64,000 nt of DNA from Bacteroidota bacterium (lineage in GTDB: Bacteria > Bacteroidota > Ignavibacteria > Palsa-1295): positions 1 to 64,000 of the forward strand of contig JAUZNX010000010.1 of NCBI GenBank assembly GCA_030706745.1, in the 5' to 3' direction. The position numbers and the translations under genes are program-made. Below the pieces are notes generated by a model that did not search any database, was not told the DNA's origin, and saw only the letters and a list, made by a program, of their open reading frames with translations. Within the stretch, counting starts at the first letter, position 1. The number at the start of each line of letters is the position of its first letter. Shown here in pieces: positions 45,863 through 54,050 of this stretch.

Positions 45863-47395
45863 ATGTTTTCCGAGCGCGCATTATTTCCCGTCATGGAGGA
45901 GTTCGGCTTCTTCTCGCATATTTACGAGAGGCTGCCGGAAGACTTCACGGCTATCTTCGAAATTGCACGTGTGCTCGAAGATGAGATGAGCGCGCTCTCG
46001 AAACAAATTCGGGAGGTTGTCCGGCTACCGGCCGCCGGTGATTCGCAAAAGCGAGACAAGGCCGAGGACTTCCACCGGTATACACCCGCGGGCGATCGAT
46101 ACTCTGCCGATTTGATCACGAGCTATCATGATGTGGCTCGCATCTATCCGAACCAATTTCTGCTTCCGGATGAAGTGTTCATGCAGCGGCTCGCCTTGCG
46201 CGAACTCTGGATGCCAGTCGCCCGCACAGGGGTGATCCTGCCTGTCGATGACACGAGTGAAGGGTTTACGTTCGATAGCCGCAAACAGAAAGTTTATATC
46301 CTGTTCGATACATCGCAATCGATGTCCGCGCACCATCGGATTCACCTTGCGAAAGCGGTCCTCTATGTATTCCTGAAGCGCAATAAAGCAGAACTTGGAC
46401 ACATTAGTCTGCGGACGTTCGATGAGGAGGTCGGCGACGTCCATACCGCCGTGGATGAGTTGAGTTATCAGGCGCTGATGCGATATGTCCTGCGCGTAAC
46501 GCACCTGGGCGAAGGGACCGTGCTGCAGAAAGCACTGATGACTGCTCTGGAGGATATCCAGCAGATGGAACATCTCTCGGGCGCGGAAATCCTGATCATT
46601 ACGGATGGCGCGGTGCAACTCGATATGGAACTGCTCCGCTCCCGGATGGACGAGCATACACTGATCCATGCGGTCAAGATCGGGCATGTCGAGACATACG
46701 CCAGCGAAGCACAGATCGATGATATGATCGTGCGGGGACAAATCAAGGACCGAGCACTGGTAGACTTGCAAAAGCAAAAATCGGAAATCGAACACCAGCT
46801 TCGGGTAACCGAAGGTGCTGCGCGACGCCATCAACTCGAACAGATGCTCGCCGGTGTTCGCCGGCAGATCGGGCTTCATAAGGTGGCGTTCGGCCATGAA
46901 CTCGAGCAGCTTTCGACAGTCTACGTGAATATCGACGATCTGGTTGAGACCGGATTATTCCTTGCCACCCCGGAGACCATTGGCGATCTCGAAGAGCTCG
47001 CGCGCGCGCTCGCCGCAGAAGCCGAGGAATTTCTGACTCCGGAATTGACCAAGAAAGTCGCTGTACTCTATGACCATCTGCAATTCCTGGAACGCTATGA
47101 AACGGATCCGGAACTTGCGGCGCGGCTGAAGGCAATCGACGAGCGGTTACGGAAGCTCCTGGCCCACGTGCTTGGAGATGCTTCGGAGCAAGTAGAAGGT
47201 GAAGCGGCTAATGGAGCCGTGCAATCCCAGGCGGCAGCGCTCCCCATGTCCGAAGAAGACGAGCAGGACCTCCGTTTCTTGCTCGAAGCCGGAGCCGCGA
47301 TTGGCCGAAATTGGGGACTTTTGCTCCGTTGGCTCCTTCAACGGACGCGGATCGGAGCGCGTGCCATGGCGAGGCGATTGCGAATCAGAAGATAG
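45863..47395 (+). CDS. VWA domain protein (ViaA/CoxE-like)
   Basis: The 510-residue cytoplasmic protein has a von Willebrand A domain with a complete MIDAS: Asp149-x-Ser151-x-Ser153 (DTSQSMS), a Thr in GEGTVLQ and Asp in IITDGAVQ. A coiled-coil segment (about 300-325) and a Glu/Ala-rich helical region follow, with an Arg-rich end (ARAMARRLRIRR). Proteins of this shape pair with MoxR ATPases as adaptor or effector. The gene follows the Shedu gene by 18 bases. Confidence 0.9.
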   Translation: MFSERALFPVMEEFGFFSHIYERLPEDFTAIFEIARVLEDEMSALSKQIREVVRLPAAGDSQKRDKAEDFHRYTPAGDRYSADLITSYHDVARIYPNQFLLPDEVFMQRLALRELWMPVARTGVILPVDDTSEGFTFDSRKQKVYILFDTSQSMSAHHRIHLAKAVLYVFLKRNKAELGHISLRTFDEEVGDVHTAVDELSYQALMRYVLRVTHLGEGTVLQKALMTALEDIQQMEHLSGAEILIITDGAVQLDMELLRSRMDEHTLIHAVKIGHVETYASEAQIDDMIVRGQIKDRALVDLQKQKSEIEHQLRVTEGAARRHQLEQMLAGVRRQIGLHKVAFGHELEQLSTVYVNIDDLVETGLFLATPETIGDLEELARALAAEAEEFLTPELTKKVAVLYDHLQFLERYETDPELAARLKAIDERLRKLLAHVLGDASEQVEGEAANGAVQSQAAALPMSEEDEQDLRFLLEAGAAIGRNWGLLLRWLLQRTRIGARAMARRLRIRR

Positions 47396-47466
47396 GGAAT
47401 TCAGTAGTTAATTTTCTGTTTCGGATTTTGTTGATAACATTCGGCTTCGTGCGGAGCCGGATTCCG

Positions 47467-47474
47467 TATTTTTG
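47467..47474 (+). promoter_or_regulatory. Bacteroidota-type -7 element of dnaN
   Basis: TATTTTTG within TTCCGTATTTTTGGATTC, 59 bases before the dnaN ATG. A single DnaA-box-like TTGTTGATAAC (complement TTATCAACA, one mismatch to TTATCCACA) lies just upstream at 47428-47438. Confidence 0.55.
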
Positions 47475-47533
47475 GATTCTATTACTCCGGCCACCCGGCC
47501 AATGAAAGCCCACCGTTTCTGTTTCTTTAGACC

Positions 47534-48649
47534 ATGAAGTTCATCGCGCAGATTAAACCGCTCCAGGAGACTCTTTCCAAAGTCATCGCCGTCATTCCGG
47601 CAAAATCGACGCTGCCACAGCTCGAAACGGTTGCCGTTGAACTCAAAGGCAATCAGCTTTCCTTTACGGGGACCGATCTCGAAATTACTGTCGTCGCATC
47701 GATCGAGGTGACCGGCGTGAAAGATGGCACAGCAAACATCCCGGCGAAGCTCTTAAATGAGATCGTCCGTGCGTTGCCGGAGGGCGAACTGACGTTCACG
47801 CTCGATAAGACGACGAAACGCGCCCAACTGGAAACGGCGCAGGGCAACTACCAGCTATCGGTCGACGAAACAGCGCAGTTGCCTAATGCGCTCGCCGAGT
47901 TCAAGGCCGAAGGATCGATGACCGTCGATGCCGCAACGATACGCCGCCTGATTTCCAAAACACTGTTTGCCGTCAGCACCGACGAGTTGCGTCCGAGCAT
48001 GATGGGTGTGCTCTTCCAGTTTTCTCCGGATGGCACACGCGCCGTTGCAACCGATGGCCACCGGTTGGTGCGGTTCTTCAATCCGGCACTCAAGACCGAA
48101 TCGGAGCTCGATATTATTATCCCCGCGAAAGCACTGAATTTAGTTGCGAAATCCTTCGATGATAACGGAGAGCTCTCGCTGAGCTTCAGTCCATCCCACG
48201 TGCAGTTTCAGTCCGGAGATACCACGGTACTCTCGCGGCTCATCGATGAACGGTATCCGAATTACGAAGCCGTGATTCCGCGCGAAAACGACAAGCTGCT
48301 CGTGATTTCCAAAGACGCGATGCTTCGTTCGGTTAAGCGCGTTTCGATCTTCGCGAATGCGAACACGCGTCAACTCCGATTCCAGTTAGGCAAAGACAAG
48401 ATGGAAATTCTTGCTGAGAATTTCGATGCCGGCAACGAAGCCCACGAGCATATTCCCTGTGATTATGCCAATGATGCTCTGACAATCGGCTTCAATGGCC
48501 GCTTTATCGAAGATGCGCTTGCCCACCTGGATACCGACGAGATCTCGTTGAAGTTCTCGACACCAACACGTGCAGCCATTGTCGAACCCTCGGAGCAGAA
48601 CGGCGAAGACTTGCTCATGCTGGTGATGCCAGTGCGATTGAATGGGTGA
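47534..48649 (+). CDS. dnaN: DNA polymerase III sliding clamp (beta)
   Basis: The 371-residue protein has the three similar clamp domains: MKFIAQIKPLQETLSKV, VDETAQLPNALAEF, FSPDGTRAVATDGHRLV, then DERYPNYEAVIP and the C-terminal MLVMPVRLNG. The clamp ring holds the replicase on DNA. The usual upstream neighbour dnaA is not present in this window, although recF follows as normal. Confidence 0.98.
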   Translation: MKFIAQIKPLQETLSKVIAVIPAKSTLPQLETVAVELKGNQLSFTGTDLEITVVASIEVTGVKDGTANIPAKLLNEIVRALPEGELTFTLDKTTKRAQLETAQGNYQLSVDETAQLPNALAEFKAEGSMTVDAATIRRLISKTLFAVSTDELRPSMMGVLFQFSPDGTRAVATDGHRLVRFFNPALKTESELDIIIPAKALNLVAKSFDDNGELSLSFSPSHVQFQSGDTTVLSRLIDERYPNYEAVIPRENDKLLVISKDAMLRSVKRVSIFANANTRQLRFQLGKDKMEILAENFDAGNEAHEHIPCDYANDALTIGFNGRFIEDALAHLDTDEISLKFSTPTRAAIVEPSEQNGEDLLMLVMPVRLNG

Positions 48650-48734
48650 TTTCCTGAGCCAGAATGAAAATGGATGATGTAGATTGAATTGATTCTATAT
48701 CAATCTATTCCCATATCATCAAGGTTCAGATATC

Positions 48735-49868
48735 GTGCGCGCCGATTCACTGATTCTTCATAACGTCCGCAATCATACCTCGAAATCAATCGACGGCCTG
48801 GCGCCGGGCATCAACGTATTTGCGGGACCGAATGGCATCGGAAAGACCTCCGTGCTCGAAGCCCTGGCGCTCGCGACGCTCACAAAAAGCTTTGTGACGC
48901 ACAGCGATACGTTACTCATCCGTGATGGCGAACAAAAGCTGGAGGTCGAGGCCCATTTTATTACTGATCTTGGCGTTAACTACACGGTTGAGGTCAAGAT
49001 CGAATTTGGTCCGCCGGTGCGAAAGACAATCCTGGCCAACGCCGAGCGGATACGAGCATCATCGGACTTGATCGGGCGAGCCCCGGTCGTTGTGCTGACC
49101 CCGGACGAGAAGATTATTACCAGTGGCCCGCCGGCAGAGCGCCGCCGATTTCTGAACATGGTGCTCTCGCAAGCGAGCCATGCATACCTGGAAGATGAAA
49201 TTGAGTATCGGCGCGCGCTTAAACAACGCAATGCGGTCCTGACTGACGCAAAACTCCAGCGACGTCCGGCGCAGATGGTACAGGCCGCTCTGCTGCCATG
49301 GACAGCGATCGCGCTCGAACGTGGCGAGCGCATTATGCGGCGCAGAGCCGAATTCGTTCGGGAATTTCGCGGACCGTTGCTTGATTCGTATCGCACGCTC
49401 GCCAGCACGAATGAATCGCCTTCGCTCGATTATCTGCCAATGGGCAACAGTTCGGAAGCGCCCGACTTCCGCGCCTTCTTAGAACGCGCATCCGAACAGT
49501 GCGCCGCCGAGGAGCTTCGCCGCGGCACGACGCTATTCGGTCCGCACCGCGATGACATCCGGCTTTCGATCAATCCGGGACAGGAAGCGAAGGATTATGC
49601 CTCGCAAGGTCAGCACAAAACGCTGCTCGTCGCGATGAAACTTGCGGAGTTCCAATATCTCCGCGATGCAACGCGCGAAACGCCAATGCTTCTCTTCGAT
49701 GATGTGTTCAGCGAATTGGATGATGAGCGCGCGCGCGCCGTGCTGGCACTGGCAGCGTCGGGCGCTCTCGGACAGACGTTCATTACCACAACCGAAGTGG
49801 CACGGTTTGAACGAGAACTTTATACCACTGAAGGCACGAACCGTTTGATTATTTTTGCACGATCATGA
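48735..49868 (+). CDS. recF: DNA recombination mediator RecF
   Basis: The 377-residue SMC-like ATPase loads RecA at gaps. It has FAGPNGIGKTSVLEAL (Walker A), APVVVLTPDEKII, GPPAERRRFLNM, TLFGPHRDDIRLSI, ASQGQHKTLLVAMKLAEF (signature) and LLFDDVFSELDDERA (Walker B). The start is GTG at 48735. The stop overlaps the dciA start as ATGA. Confidence 0.97.
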   Translation: MRADSLILHNVRNHTSKSIDGLAPGINVFAGPNGIGKTSVLEALALATLTKSFVTHSDTLLIRDGEQKLEVEAHFITDLGVNYTVEVKIEFGPPVRKTILANAERIRASSDLIGRAPVVVLTPDEKIITSGPPAERRRFLNMVLSQASHAYLEDEIEYRRALKQRNAVLTDAKLQRRPAQMVQAALLPWTAIALERGERIMRRRAEFVREFRGPLLDSYRTLASTNESPSLDYLPMGNSSEAPDFRAFLERASEQCAAEELRRGTTLFGPHRDDIRLSINPGQEAKDYASQGQHKTLLVAMKLAEFQYLRDATRETPMLLFDDVFSELDDERARAVLALAASGALGQTFITTTEVARFERELYTTEGTNRLIIFARS

Positions 49869-50152
49869 GACCGCCCCAATTGCTCGGCGAGGCGATCGCG
49901 GAAGCGCTCAAGCACTTTGGCCTCGATGCCAAAGCGCGCAACTACCACGTGCTGACGAATTGGGCCGAAATCGTTGGCGAGACAATCGCCCAATCGACAC
50001 ACGCCGAAAAACTGGAGCGTGGCGTGCTCACCGTTCGCGTCGTGAATGCCGCGTGGCGCTACGAGTTGACCATGCGCTCCCGTGAGATCCTGCGAAAGAT
50101 CGCGGATGCCTGCGGCGATGATGTCGTGAAGGAAATCCGCTGGAAATCCTGA
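49865..50152 (+). CDS. dciA: DciA family protein (DUF721)
   Basis: The 95-residue protein matches the DciA/DUF721 family: LGEAIAEALKHFGLD, VLTNWAEIVGETIAQ, GVLTVRVVNAAWRYELTM. DciA recruits or helps load the replicative helicase in bacteria that lack DnaC. Coupling to recF (ATGA overlap) is a common arrangement and supports the call. Confidence 0.92.
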   Translation: MRPPQLLGEAIAEALKHFGLDAKARNYHVLTNWAEIVGETIAQSTHAEKLERGVLTVRVVNAAWRYELTMRSREILRKIADACGDDVVKEIRWKS

Positions 50153-50154
50153 GA

Positions 50155-51597
50155 CTATTGTTTTAGGGCTAAATTCTCGATGTTAGTCAGGCGGTACTCG
50201 CCGCGATGTCCGGGGTCTTCGAACCGGAATATCCTTCCGACATTGTTCGAGTAGGTCCACGTCTCGACCGGCGACTCACCCGGAACGAACGTGCGGTCCA
50301 CGTTGCTGGGCGCCCCATAGAGGAGATAAATCTTCCCTCGATCGGTCATCACGCCATTGAGCAGGCGCGATGTGGCGAAATTAAAGTCTGCATAATCGAC
50401 CCGCTGATAAAACGCGGCCATTCGCTCGTTGTAGGCCGTGCCGGGTGTTGGGTCCTGTGTTTTCCAGTACGCGTAGAGCTTTTGGACTTGTTCCTGCTTG
50501 CTGCCACTCGCAATTTCGGTTGCCTGTTCCTTGCTCAGGATATGTGTGAGCGGTTCGATCGCATCTGCCGGATCTTCGAGCGAGAGCGGCATCCCCTGCC
50601 ACACGATCATCGCCGTGCTGGTCCGTTCACGTTCCGCGGCACCCGCCTGGACACGTACTGTGATTTCGTACTTGCCCTGATCGAATTTCTGTCCGGGAAT
50701 CGTCATCAGCGCAGTCCATGTCCCCTTCCCTGCTTGTGGCACGAGAGCGTACGTCAGTGTGCTTCCGGCGCTTTTGAATTCGAACGTCTGGTCCTTACGG
50801 AGATCCGCGGCCGTTAACATCACATGTCCGCGATCGCCGGTATCGGATGGATTGATCGCATTCGCGATCTGCCGGACGCGGACATCCACGGATGGCGCAC
50901 CATGCAGCGTATCGGCAATCTGGATCGGCACGGAGGCGATCACGTCCCGGCTGAACATATACGTATTGCCATGCGCCGACGCCGTTGCCTCGGAACCGCT
51001 CATGTTGTCGATCAACATGAGATCGCCGATGCCGATACCGTTGGAGTCCGGCGTATTCGTATAGGCCCGCGCGAGGAGCGGTGTCGTAATTGGCGCCATC
51101 ATCAAATGGTCAATGTCATCGCGGACTTCAATGCGCACGGCATAGCGCATTTTCGGATTGAGATTGGGAATATCCATGTGAAGATCGGCGGTGTGCCAAT
51201 CGTTCTTCGCCGTCGATTGCTCGAACGTGCGGACGTAGATCGTATCGATTCGATCGCGCGAGATGACCGGTTGTGCGTTGCCTTCCTCGGTCACCAGGAC
51301 CGTGACATCGCGAATGGCGTAGTACGCGCCCCGCGCGGCATCGCCTGAGCGGAGGAACGAGAACATCGAGCTGGCCGTGGCCAGTCGGACATCGAGCGCG
51401 CGGCCATCGGCTGACTGAAGCACGCTCGACATGAGCGGATTGCCGTAATCGAAATACTGACGCGAGTCATGCGCGTGCATCCGCGAGTGCGAGCCATAAC
51501 CATGGCCGCCGGACTGCGCGAGCGCGTGCGGAGCGAGTGCCAGTGCGGGCAGAGCGGCCAGACTGGCCAATAACAGAGCGTTTCCTAACTTCATCAT
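50155..51597 (-). CDS. GWxTD domain protein, exported
   Basis: The 480-residue protein has a signal peptide (LALAPHALAQ) and a GWxTD domain at the C-terminus: AYNERMAAFYQRVDYADFNF, VMTDRGKIYLLYGAP and FRFEDPGHRGEYRL. The GWxTD signature itself is degenerate here (GVMTD). These proteins are found in Acidobacteria, Ignavibacteria and relatives and have an unknown, probably periplasmic or extracellular role. The middle part is beta-rich (about 130-350). It converges with dciA with a 2-base space. Confidence 0.85.
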   Translation of the reverse strand: MMKLGNALLLASLAALPALALAPHALAQSGGHGYGSHSRMHAHDSRQYFDYGNPLMSSVLQSADGRALDVRLATASSMFSFLRSGDAARGAYYAIRDVTVLVTEEGNAQPVISRDRIDTIYVRTFEQSTAKNDWHTADLHMDIPNLNPKMRYAVRIEVRDDIDHLMMAPITTPLLARAYTNTPDSNGIGIGDLMLIDNMSGSEATASAHGNTYMFSRDVIASVPIQIADTLHGAPSVDVRVRQIANAINPSDTGDRGHVMLTAADLRKDQTFEFKSAGSTLTYALVPQAGKGTWTALMTIPGQKFDQGKYEITVRVQAGAAERERTSTAMIVWQGMPLSLEDPADAIEPLTHILSKEQATEIASGSKQEQVQKLYAYWKTQDPTPGTAYNERMAAFYQRVDYADFNFATSRLLNGVMTDRGKIYLLYGAPSNVDRTFVPGESPVETWTYSNNVGRIFRFEDPGHRGEYRLTNIENLALKQ

Positions 51598-51663
51598 CCT
51601 ACAGTTCCTCCTGGGATACTAACAATCGGCGATCCTAAAATCTTAATTCCAAATTCTTCATTC

Positions 51664-52077
51664 CTAATTGTTCTTCGCGCCTTCGAGCACCCAGACTTTG
51701 ATCCCATTTCGCTGGTTGTCGTTCGCAAGGAACGCGCCCGCATGATTTTCCCTGGCGTACATCACGCTGACGATCGGAGAAGTCAGCGTGTCCCCCGGCT
51801 GGCCGACCACATCGCGAACGCCGACCCAGGATGTCATATCCTTTGCGCCTTTATCGATGGCCGAGCCATCGTGGCAGTGCGACGTATTGCACGCAAGCGT
51901 GAGGTACGGCGCGACCTGCGCGTGATAGCTCACGCCCGAAGCCGGAAAGATGATGTCGGTTGGGCTCGTGATGTCACTCGAAGAACAGCCGGCCCACGAA
52001 AGGCAGAAGGACGAGATAACAGCCACGCGGGCGAGCGATTTGTTCACGGATAGTATGCAACTTGTGCCTGGAACCAT
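51664..52077 (-). CDS. Heme-binding (cytochrome c-like) lipoprotein
   Basis: The 137-residue protein has a lipoprotein signal (CLSWAGC, Cys at about residue 31) and, after a short spacer, APYLTLACNTSHCHDG. This contains a CxxxxCH heme-attachment variant instead of the usual CxxCH. The C-terminus (NQRNGIKVWVLEGAKNN) is as in small c-type cytochrome domains of planctomycete-like proteins. The exact start is uncertain: GTG in VNKSLARVAVIS is a good alternative to the ATG at 52077. It should bind heme at the cell surface or in the periplasm. Confidence 0.7.
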   Translation of the reverse strand: MVPGTSCILSVNKSLARVAVISSFCLSWAGCSSSDITSPTDIIFPASGVSYHAQVAPYLTLACNTSHCHDGSAIDKGAKDMTSWVGVRDVVGQPGDTLTSPIVSVMYARENHAGAFLANDNQRNGIKVWVLEGAKNN

Positions 52078-52124
52078 GTCATTCCATATTACGGATGAAT
52101 GATTCCTTATTCAGCCGATAGCAC

Positions 52125-52158
52125 AAAGAAATGCCCCTCACGTGAGCCGGAAGGGGCA
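52125..52158 (-). terminator. Terminator of the tandem T9SS operon
   Basis: On the minus strand a 7-bp stem TGCCCCT/AGGGGCA (52152-52158 with 52132-52138) is followed by TTTCTTT. It lies 48 bases after the last paralog. Confidence 0.75.
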
Positions 52159-52205
52159 ATTACAGGCTGGCGCCGAACCGCGTCCGGCGCCGATGACGCG
52201 GGATG

Positions 52206-53144
52206 CTATTCTTTTACAAGCATCACCGATTTCACATCCCGATTATGATAGGCAATGCGTGCGAAGTACGCGCCGGCGGGCAGCTTCGAGCCATCGATCT
52301 CAAACGTATGCTGTCCCGGTTCGAGCACCTGGCCAATGCCGTTGCTCGTCACCACATTGCCCAACGCATCGAACAGCTTGAACTCTACCAGCCCATAATC
52401 CGCAAGATCGAAGACAATCTCCGTCGCACGGGTGAATGGATTCTCCGTGGCGCGAAGTGTTGAGATGCGTGGCTCACCATACTTTTGAGGCCCAACGGCA
52501 GAGGCATATTGCGGGCCGCGAAGGATCGAGAGACCGATCGAATCGATCGACGGAATGTTCGTGTCAGGCCGCGCTTCAGTCAGGCTGTCCTTCACGGTGT
52601 CACGCCAGATTTTATTTCGAAAGGCAACCGCACCAGATTCGCCATCATAGAGGAACCTGGCGCCGCATTTGTTATGCGACACGAGATACCGTATGACCGC
52701 AATGGCACCATTGGGATAGATGCCATGTCCTTCAAAGTAATTGAAGCACTTGATAATACCTTGGACGTCCCTGCAATACCACATGGAATCCGTTCGTAGG
52801 TATAGCACGGACTTAAGCCACTCTCGAAACTCAGGGTATGCACGGGCTGGATTGCCTCGGCCATCGTTATCGCCATCAGCAGCGTCAAATTCGCCAAGCG
52901 CCATCCAGTCATCGTGACAAAGAGTTAAGTAGTACCGCACCGTGTCATAAGCTGTTTGATATTGACCCACATTGCTGTAAGCCTCCGCTTTATTCATGAG
53001 GCGCCTGCATTCGGACGTATCAAATGTGGAATCCGGTTTCGTGCCATGTGCCACGAAGTGGTACTTCGCCGATTTCGCAAGCGGCACATGGCCCGGAAGT
53101 ACCACTTCCGGGCACACAAGCAGCGCGATGAGTAATGCGATCAT
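52206..53144 (-). CDS. T9SS-sorted exported protein, tandem paralog 3
   Basis: The 312-residue protein shares the family's middle (EFREWLKSVLYLRTDSMWYC, then GAIAVIRYLVSH.KC) and a T9SS-type sorting domain with RATENPFTRATEI, LFDALGNVV and GAYFARIAYHNRDVKS. The N-terminal segment between about residues 12 and 37 is encoded by a palindromic repeat (53045-53115) and is absent from the other copies, so the protein's start was altered by an insertion. Its ATG overlaps the previous paralog by four bases. Confidence 0.85.
   Translation of the reverse strand: MIALLIALLVCPEVVLPGHVPLAKSAKYHFVAHGTKPDSTFDTSECRRLMNKAEAYSNVGQYQTAYDTVRYYLTLCHDDWMALGEFDAADGDNDGRGNPARAYPEFREWLKSVLYLRTDSMWYCRDVQGIIKCFNYFEGHGIYPNGAIAVIRYLVSHNKCGARFLYDGESGAVAFRNKIWRDTVKDSLTEARPDTNIPSIDSIGLSILRGPQYASAVGPQKYGEPRISTLRATENPFTRATEIVFDLADYGLVEFKLFDALGNVVTSNGIGQVLEPGQHTFEIDGSKLPAGAYFARIAYHNRDVKSVMLVKE
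53045..53115. repeat. Palindromic repeat inside the coding region of paralog 3
   Basis: Contains GAAGTGGTACTTC and GGAAGTACCACTTCC as inverted partners, and GTGCCATGTGCC against GGCACATGG. It is read in frame as protein (CPEVVLPGHVPLAKSAKYHF and beyond). Mobile palindromes that insert in frame are known from Rickettsia (RPE); this looks similar in style. Confidence 0.6.
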
Positions 53145-54049
53145 TCTTTTACAAGCATCACCGATTTCACATCCCCGTTGTGGAACGCCACGCGCGCGAA
53201 GTATGCGCCGGCGGGCAGCTTTGCGCCGTCGATCTCAAACGTATGCTGACCCGGCTCGAGCACTTGTCCCAGGCCGCCATTGCCCGCGACGAGATTGCCA
53301 AGCGCATCGAAGAGCTCGAACTTGACGAGACCATAGTCCGCAAGTTGGGCAACGATCTCCGTTGCCTTTGTAAAGGGATTCTCCGTGGCACGAATAGATG
53401 TTACGCGCAGATCGGTGCCTTTCGCGCGCGTGGTTACTTCGGAGAATTCCGGCCCGCGAAGAATAGACAGGCCGAGCGAATCAATCGAAGGGATTGTCGT
53501 GTCGGGTCCCGGCTCGTGGAGGCTATCCTTTACCGTGTCCCGCCAATGAGTATAGATATAGCGGATACCATTGGTATCCTTATAATGAAAGTTTGCTGTA
53601 ACTACGGAATCGCAGTGCCCATGTTCTACGACATAGCGAGCAATCGCAACCACACCGTTCATGTACAAGCCCTTACCAGGGTAGTAGTCCATCGACGTGA
53701 GGATATCCCAGACATCCGCGCAGTACCAGGCAGAATCCAGTCGCAAGTATAAGACGGATTTCAGCCACGCGCGAAACTCGACAAAATTGTTTGGATCCGT
53801 GCTCCGTTCTTGATTCTCACCAATGAGGTCATTGAAAGCAGCTTCAGAGCCAAGGGTGTCGTAACAATGTTCGAGATACAAACGGGTTGTATCGTAGGCG
53901 TAGGTCTTACTGTCCTGAGAAGTAGGATTCAACAGGATGAAATGTGCACGGTCAATAAGATAGGCGCAAGTGTCTGGTACAGCCTGCGCTCGCGTTTCCG
54001 AAAGCGGAAGCGCGAGCAGCAAGGCCACGATAAATAGTGCGTGTTTCAT
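53141..54049 (-). CDS. T9SS-sorted exported protein, tandem paralog 2
   Basis: The 302-residue protein has a signal peptide (LLALPLSETRAQ), conserved Cys residues (CAYL, HCYD, WYCADV, HCDS) that may form disulfides, the block FRAWLKSVLYLRLDSAWYC and a C-terminal T9SS sorting domain (RATENPFTKATEI, LFDALGNLV, GAYFARVAFHNGD). Its last 110 residues are much closer to paralog 1 than the first 190, indicating gene conversion or selection on the tail. Role unknown. Confidence 0.87.
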   Translation of the reverse strand: MKHALFIVALLLALPLSETRAQAVPDTCAYLIDRAHFILLNPTSQDSKTYAYDTTRLYLEHCYDTLGSEAAFNDLIGENQERSTDPNNFVEFRAWLKSVLYLRLDSAWYCADVWDILTSMDYYPGKGLYMNGVVAIARYVVEHGHCDSVVTANFHYKDTNGIRYIYTHWRDTVKDSLHEPGPDTTIPSIDSLGLSILRGPEFSEVTTRAKGTDLRVTSIRATENPFTKATEIVAQLADYGLVKFELFDALGNLVAGNGGLGQVLEPGQHTFEIDGAKLPAGAYFARVAFHNGDVKSVMLVKE

Positions 54050-54050
54050 G

